Of a DNA stretch of 5,773 nucleotides, positions 4,723-5,773 are shown in pieces (positions within the stretch are counted from its first letter, which is position 1; every line of letters begins with the position of its first letter). This DNA comes from CADEED01 sp046733635 (lineage in GTDB: Bacteria; Pseudomonadota; Gammaproteobacteria; Steroidobacterales; Steroidobacteraceae): assembly GCA_046733635.1 (NCBI GenBank), contig JBKPPO010000209.1, positions 1 to 5,773 on the forward strand, given 5' to 3'. The notes under the pieces were generated by a model. That model was not told where the DNA came from. It was given only the letters and a program-made list of their open reading frames with translations, and ran no database searches. A program made the translations under genes and the position numbers.

Positions 4723-5759
4723 TCACTGCGCACGCTCCACCCCAAGCTCCGCTTCAAGCTCCTCCACCGTCGGCAGGCTGGCGGCAATACCTCGAGGCAG
4801 CACCCTCGACAGCGTGGTTTCCCACTGCGCTACCCCCACAGTCTTCGCAAAGTCCCGCAGCGCATACTCAACGACAACCTGGTGTTTGGATCGGCATAGA
4901 AGCAACCCGATCGACGGCTGATCATCGGCATGTCGCATCTGATCATCCACCGCGGACAGGTGGAGATTGATCTGGCCGACGAACGCCGCGTCGAACGGCA
5001 CCGCCTCGAGCTCGACGACCACGAAGCGGCGAAGCTTCAAGTGATAGAGGAGCAGGTCGAGATATAGGTCTTTTCGCCAATCCGCAGGTGCACCTGCCGC
5101 CCCACAAACGCGAAGCCGCTTCCGAGCTCGAGCATGAACTGCTGAATGTGTTCGACGAGCGCCCGCTCGACCTCGCGCTCCCGGTAGAGGTCGGTGGCGC
5201 CGAGGAAGTCGAACAGGTAAGGATCCTTGAAGACTTCCGCGGCGCGCCGCGACTCGGTCATCTCCATCGATGACTCGAAGTTGGTGATCGCCTTTCCGTG
5301 CCTGGCGAGCGCGTTGCCGAGCATCTGCAGCTCGAGCACGCTGCGGCTCCAGCCTTGACGGGCGGCTTCGCGCAGGTACCACTCACGAGCCACTGGATCC
5401 TTTATGCGCTGCATGATGCGCACCAGGTGCCACCAAGGCAATTGTGAAGCAAGCTGCTTCACAATTGCCGAGTCGGGAAAATCCTCGGCGAAACTGCGCA
5501 TGAACAACAAGTTGTGCGTCGAGAAGCCCTGCATGTTCGGAAAACTCCGCCGCAGGTCGCGCGCGAGTCGCTCGACAACCTTTGCGCCCCACGCCTCGCG
5601 GGTTTGACGCTCAAGAATGATTCGACCTACTTGCCAGTAAAGCGACACTAGTCCGGAATTCGCCGACAGGATCGCGCGAGCACGAGCTTGACGCACATGC
5701 TGCTGGATTGCCTTCAGAGTGAGGCCATAGTCGTCTGGCAGTGAGGAGTTGATGGGCAC
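4723..5759 (-). pseudogene. DUF1016 (YhcG-type) PD-(D/E)XK nuclease, frameshifted
   Basis: Restoring one base near 5070 gives a protein of about 345 residues, the usual length. The N-terminal DUF1016_N region (about 8-150) includes ARARAILSANSGLVSLYWQVGRIILERQ, GFSTHNLLFMRSFAEDFP and SAIVKQLASQLPWWHLVRIM. The C-terminal nuclease region has KDPYLFDFLG, ELGSGFAFVGRQVHL, LYLDLLLYHLKLRRFVVVELE, then QPSIGLLLC and VVEYALRD. The first frame runs on as KTYISTCSSIT and stops at 5037; the correct frame resumes with DLYLDLLL, consistent with a lost base at GAAAAGACC (5067-5074). The family normally has E-L-K at the catalytic strand; here it is E-L-E, so the expected lysine is missing. The start is taken as GTG 5759, but the frame stays open to the window edge. 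YhcG-type proteins are linked to DNA processing and defence islands; substrate unknown. Confidence 0.87.
5437..5469. repeat. Perfect 15-bp inverted repeat inside the DUF1016 coding sequence
   Basis: GGCAATTGTGAAGCA (5437-5451) is the exact reverse complement of 5455-5469, with spacer AGC. On the coding strand it specifies AIVKQLASQLP, a conserved stretch of the DUF1016 N-terminal domain, so it is not simply an insertion that disrupts the protein. Its 3-base spacer and TGTGA/TCACA content recall the two palindromic elements elsewhere in the window. Confidence 0.75.
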
Positions 5760-5773
5760 TCTCGATACAACTG

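Noticed and set aside
4654..4899. Plus-strand frame starting with LRSQIVTSKIAE as a real ORF6N gene
   Set aside because: Only about 18 residues resemble ORF6N; the rest is the antisense of the DUF1016 C-terminus, so it is at most a fragment.

Overview
The window is GC-rich, with a bacterial gene style typical of Proteobacteria: short spacings, GTG/TTG starts, and protein families common in beta- and gammaproteobacteria. No housekeeping gene fixes the genus. It reads as accessory DNA, a partly decayed defence and addiction island. Several genes are broken by single events or survive only as fragments. Sequencing error is an alternative for the single-base lesions.

Left block (1-2712, all minus strand). 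In transcription order it holds a NERD-domain superfamily 1 helicase (2712-898) with an in-frame TGA at 1228-1230, a 65-residue ribbon-helix-helix antitoxin-like protein (818-621) with a palindromic operator upstream, the C-terminal remnant of a Vsr mismatch endonuclease (634-410), and the start of a C5 cytosine methyltransferase (413 to beyond the left edge). The last two overlap by 4 bases. Vsr and a C5 methyltransferase are a known pair, because Vsr repairs the T:G mismatches left by 5-methylcytosine deamination. Here the vsr front has been lost and the antitoxin-like gene lies in its place.

Middle (2713-4020). A non-coding stretch contains an inverted repeat over the helicase start, a 12-bp palindrome, consecutive hairpins and a terminator-like hairpin followed by seven T. 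A 213-residue helical protein of unknown role (3697-3056, minus) follows. Directly upstream of it is a frameshifted N-terminal fragment of a DUF1016 (YhcG-type) gene.

Right (4021-5773). An addiction-module antitoxin and a RelE/ParE toxin form a normal overlapping plus-strand operon. It converges on a minus-strand DUF1016/PD-(D/E)XK nuclease gene, which has one frameshift and an ELE where the family normally has ELK.

The most unusual signal is a pair of 50-base direct repeats at 2958-3007 and 4636-4685. Each holds a perfect palindrome with 12-13 bp arms, and they differ by compensatory changes that keep the arms paired. Each lies 3' of a DUF1016-related unit. Translated on the plus strand, both resemble a short piece of the ORF6N (KilA-N-related) domain. 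A third perfect palindrome, with 15-bp arms, lies inside the DUF1016 coding sequence.
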